Below are positions 14,055-15,384 of a DNA stretch of 15,384 nucleotides, in pieces. The DNA is taken from positions 1 through 15,384 of the forward strand of contig JAEWGQ010000326.1 in NCBI GenBank assembly GCA_023388235.1, read 5' to 3'. The first letter of the stretch is position 1, and each line of letters opens with the position of its first letter. This DNA is from Actinomycetes bacterium (GTDB lineage: Bacteria > Actinomycetota > Actinomycetes > Actinomycetales > Cellulomonadaceae). A program made the position numbers and the translations under genes. The notes beneath the pieces are model-generated. The model had not been told where the DNA came from. It saw only the letters and a list, made by a program, of their open reading frames with translations, and did not search any database.

Positions 14055-15044
14055 ATGGACTGGTTGACTGATGCGAGCACCACGGGCGAGAAGTTCGCCC
14101 TGATGCTCGTGGCGATCGCGTTGTTCGTGGTCGTGATGGGCGCGATCCTGTTCCTGGTCGACAGGCCGAAGCGGGTGCCGCGCTGGGTGGTGGCCACGGC
14201 GTTCGCCGGGCCCGCGCTGCTGCTCCTGGCCTGGGGCCTCGTGCGCCCCGCGCTGATCACCATCTGGAACTCGTTCTTCGACAAGCGCGGCAACGAGTTC
14301 GTCGGCGTCGACAACTACACGCGGGCGCTCACCGACGGGCAGTTCCAGAGCGTGCTCACCAACACGGCCATCTGGGTCATCCTGGTGCCGATCGGGTCGA
14401 CCCTCATCGGCCTGGTGTACGCGGTGCTCGTGGACCGCACCCGGTTCGAGAAGCTGGCGAAGGCGCTGGTCTTCATCCCGATGGCGATCTCGATGGTCGG
14501 CGCCTCGATCATCTGGAAGTTCGTCTACGAGTTCAAGCCGGACCAGCCGGGCGTCAAGCAGACCGGCCTGCTCAACCAGGTGCTGGTGTGGATCGGCCTC
14601 GAACCGCAGCAGTTCCTCATCAACGCGCCGGTGAACACGCTGTTCCTCATCGTCGTCATGGTCTGGATCCAGACCGGTTTCGCGATGACCGTGCTGTCCG
14701 CCGCCATCAAGGCGATCCCGGACGACATCGTCGAGGCCGCGCGCCTGGACGGGCTGCACGGGATGCGGATGTTCCGCTACATCACCGTGCCCAGCATCCG
14801 CCCGGCGCTCGTCGTCGTGCTCACCACCATCGCGATCGGCACGCTCAAGGTGTTCGACATCGTCCGCACCATGACCGGCGGGCAGTTCGACACCCAGGTC
14901 ATCGCCAACGAGTTCTACACGCAGGCGTTCCGGCAGAACAACCAGGGCCTCAGCGCCGCGCTCGCGGTGATCCTGTTCATCCTGGTGATCCCGATCGTCA
15001 TCTACAACGTGCGGCAGCTGCGCAAGTCGGAGGAGATCCGATGA
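14055..15044 (+). CDS. ABC sugar transporter permease 1 (AglF-like, MalF family)
   Basis: 329 aa from ATG 14055, with GGAGGGG at 14045-14051. It is one of the two membrane subunits of the importer. An extra N-terminal helix (about 14-36) precedes the usual set, and further hydrophobic segments run at about 45-65, 105-130, 138-160, 198-220, 250-270 and 298-318. The EAA loop that docks the ATPase is EAARLDGLHGMRMFRYITVP at about 226-245, with the conserved G and P. The ending ANEFYTQAFRQNNQGLSAAL is of the alpha-glucoside AglF type. Its TGA overlaps the next permease start (ATGA, 4 bp), so the two subunits are translationally coupled, which suits equal stoichiometry. Confidence 0.94.
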   Translation: MDWLTDASTTGEKFALMLVAIALFVVVMGAILFLVDRPKRVPRWVVATAFAGPALLLLAWGLVRPALITIWNSFFDKRGNEFVGVDNYTRALTDGQFQSVLTNTAIWVILVPIGSTLIGLVYAVLVDRTRFEKLAKALVFIPMAISMVGASIIWKFVYEFKPDQPGVKQTGLLNQVLVWIGLEPQQFLINAPVNTLFLIVVMVWIQTGFAMTVLSAAIKAIPDDIVEAARLDGLHGMRMFRYITVPSIRPALVVVLTTIAIGTLKVFDIVRTMTGGQFDTQVIANEFYTQAFRQNNQGLSAALAVILFILVIPIVIYNVRQLRKSEEIR

Positions 15045-15384
15045 CGACCACCCCCCTGCCCCCGACCGGCGCCGTCCCGCAGGCCGTCGACGAGGTCGGC
15101 GACGCCGGCGGCACCCCCGGCGCCTCGCGGCGGCTCACCCGCCTCGAGAAGCGGGCGATCGCGACCAAGGGCAAGCTCTCGTCGCCCTGGGCCTCGTTCC
15201 TCGCGATCCTCATCGCGGTGCTGTGGACCATCCCGTCCGTCGGCCTGCTCGTCACGTCGTTCCGGCCCGAGCTCGACATCCGCCGCTCCGGCTGGTGGAC
15301 CGTCTTCGCCGGGCTGTTCAACGGCGAGTCCGAGTTCACGCTCGACAACTACGACCAGGCGCTGTTCGGCTCGGGCGCGAACCT
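15041..15384 (+). CDS. ABC sugar transporter permease 2 (AglG-like), 5' part, cut by window edge
   Basis: 114 residues from ATG 15041 to the window end, preceded by GGAGGAG within the upstream gene. A Pro/Gly-rich cytoplasmic lead of about 30 residues is followed by a basic stretch, then the first membrane helix at about 51-72 (FLAILIAVLWTIPSVGLLVTSF). The next segment, RPELDIRRSGWWTVF, is typical of AglG-type alpha-glucoside permeases. FTLDNYDQAL is the usual periplasmic loop before helix 2. The EAA loop lies beyond the window. In related clusters an alpha-glucosidase gene often follows, but that cannot be seen here. Confidence 0.92.
   Translation, partial: MTTTPLPPTGAVPQAVDEVGDAGGTPGASRRLTRLEKRAIATKGKLSSPWASFLAILIAVLWTIPSVGLLVTSFRPELDIRRSGWWTVFAGLFNGESEFTLDNYDQALFGSGAN

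Noticed and set aside
1..15384. Mobile elements, CRISPR arrays, tRNA/rRNA genes or a phage-defence locus
   Set aside because: No transposase or integrase motif, direct-repeat array, tRNA-like cloverleaf or defence gene was seen. Composition is uniform and all gaps between genes are under 170 bp.

Overview
The window is chromosomal DNA from a very GC-rich actinobacterium. Codons almost always end in G or C, and GTG starts and leaderless genes are common. The gene set (actinobacterial SerS and PheA, a stand-alone LytR_C protein, a Cof-type HAD phosphatase, and a LacI-regulated alpha-glucoside-type ABC importer with cellulase-type CelR/CebR operator motifs) points to Cellulomonas or a close relative. 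The genus is inferred from gene content and style, not from a database search.

Layout. 1-1508, minus strand: a conserved 101-aa actinobacterial protein, then a membrane-anchored LytR_C-domain protein overlapping it by 8 bp, then the N-terminal part of a single-pass coiled-coil membrane protein cut by the window edge. 1675-4509, plus: a membrane-bound bifunctional c-di-GMP enzyme (CHASE-PAS-GGDEF-EAL). 4389-6869, minus: a large membrane protein with a secreted alkaline-phosphatase-like domain, overlapping the c-di-GMP gene tail-to-tail by 121 bp. 6999-7943, plus: prephenate dehydratase, divergent from the membrane protein and convergent with a diacylglycerol/lipid kinase (7964-9139, minus). 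9214-11327, plus: serS and a HAD phosphatase, overlapping by 4 bp. 11443-12447, plus: a LacI-family repressor. 12571-15384, plus: an ABC sugar-import operon (lipoprotein binding protein, permease 1, permease 2 cut by the window edge).

How they work together. The right third is a carbohydrate uptake module. Two TGGGAGCGCTCCCA-like operators lie in front of the lacI gene, and a different LacI-type operator (TGTAAACGCTTGCA) lies in front of the transporter. A 24-bp intercistronic hairpin separates the binding-protein gene from the permeases and probably sets their unequal expression. No ATPase is in view; in actinobacteria such importers commonly use a shared MsiK-type ATPase encoded elsewhere. 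The left two thirds are housekeeping and envelope functions: phenylalanine synthesis, tRNA-Ser charging, lipid phosphorylation, LCP-related wall biology and c-di-GMP signalling.

A recurring pattern is a TAnnnT -10 box ending 6-7 nt before the start codon with no Shine-Dalgarno sequence. This suggests leaderless transcripts for the 101-aa gene, the phosphatase-like membrane protein, the lipid kinase and serS, and possibly lacI. I saw no rRNA or tRNA gene, CRISPR array, insertion sequence, phage gene or toxin-antitoxin pair. There is no clear undescribed multi-gene system. The most interesting items are regulatory, plus one conserved membrane protein of unknown function.
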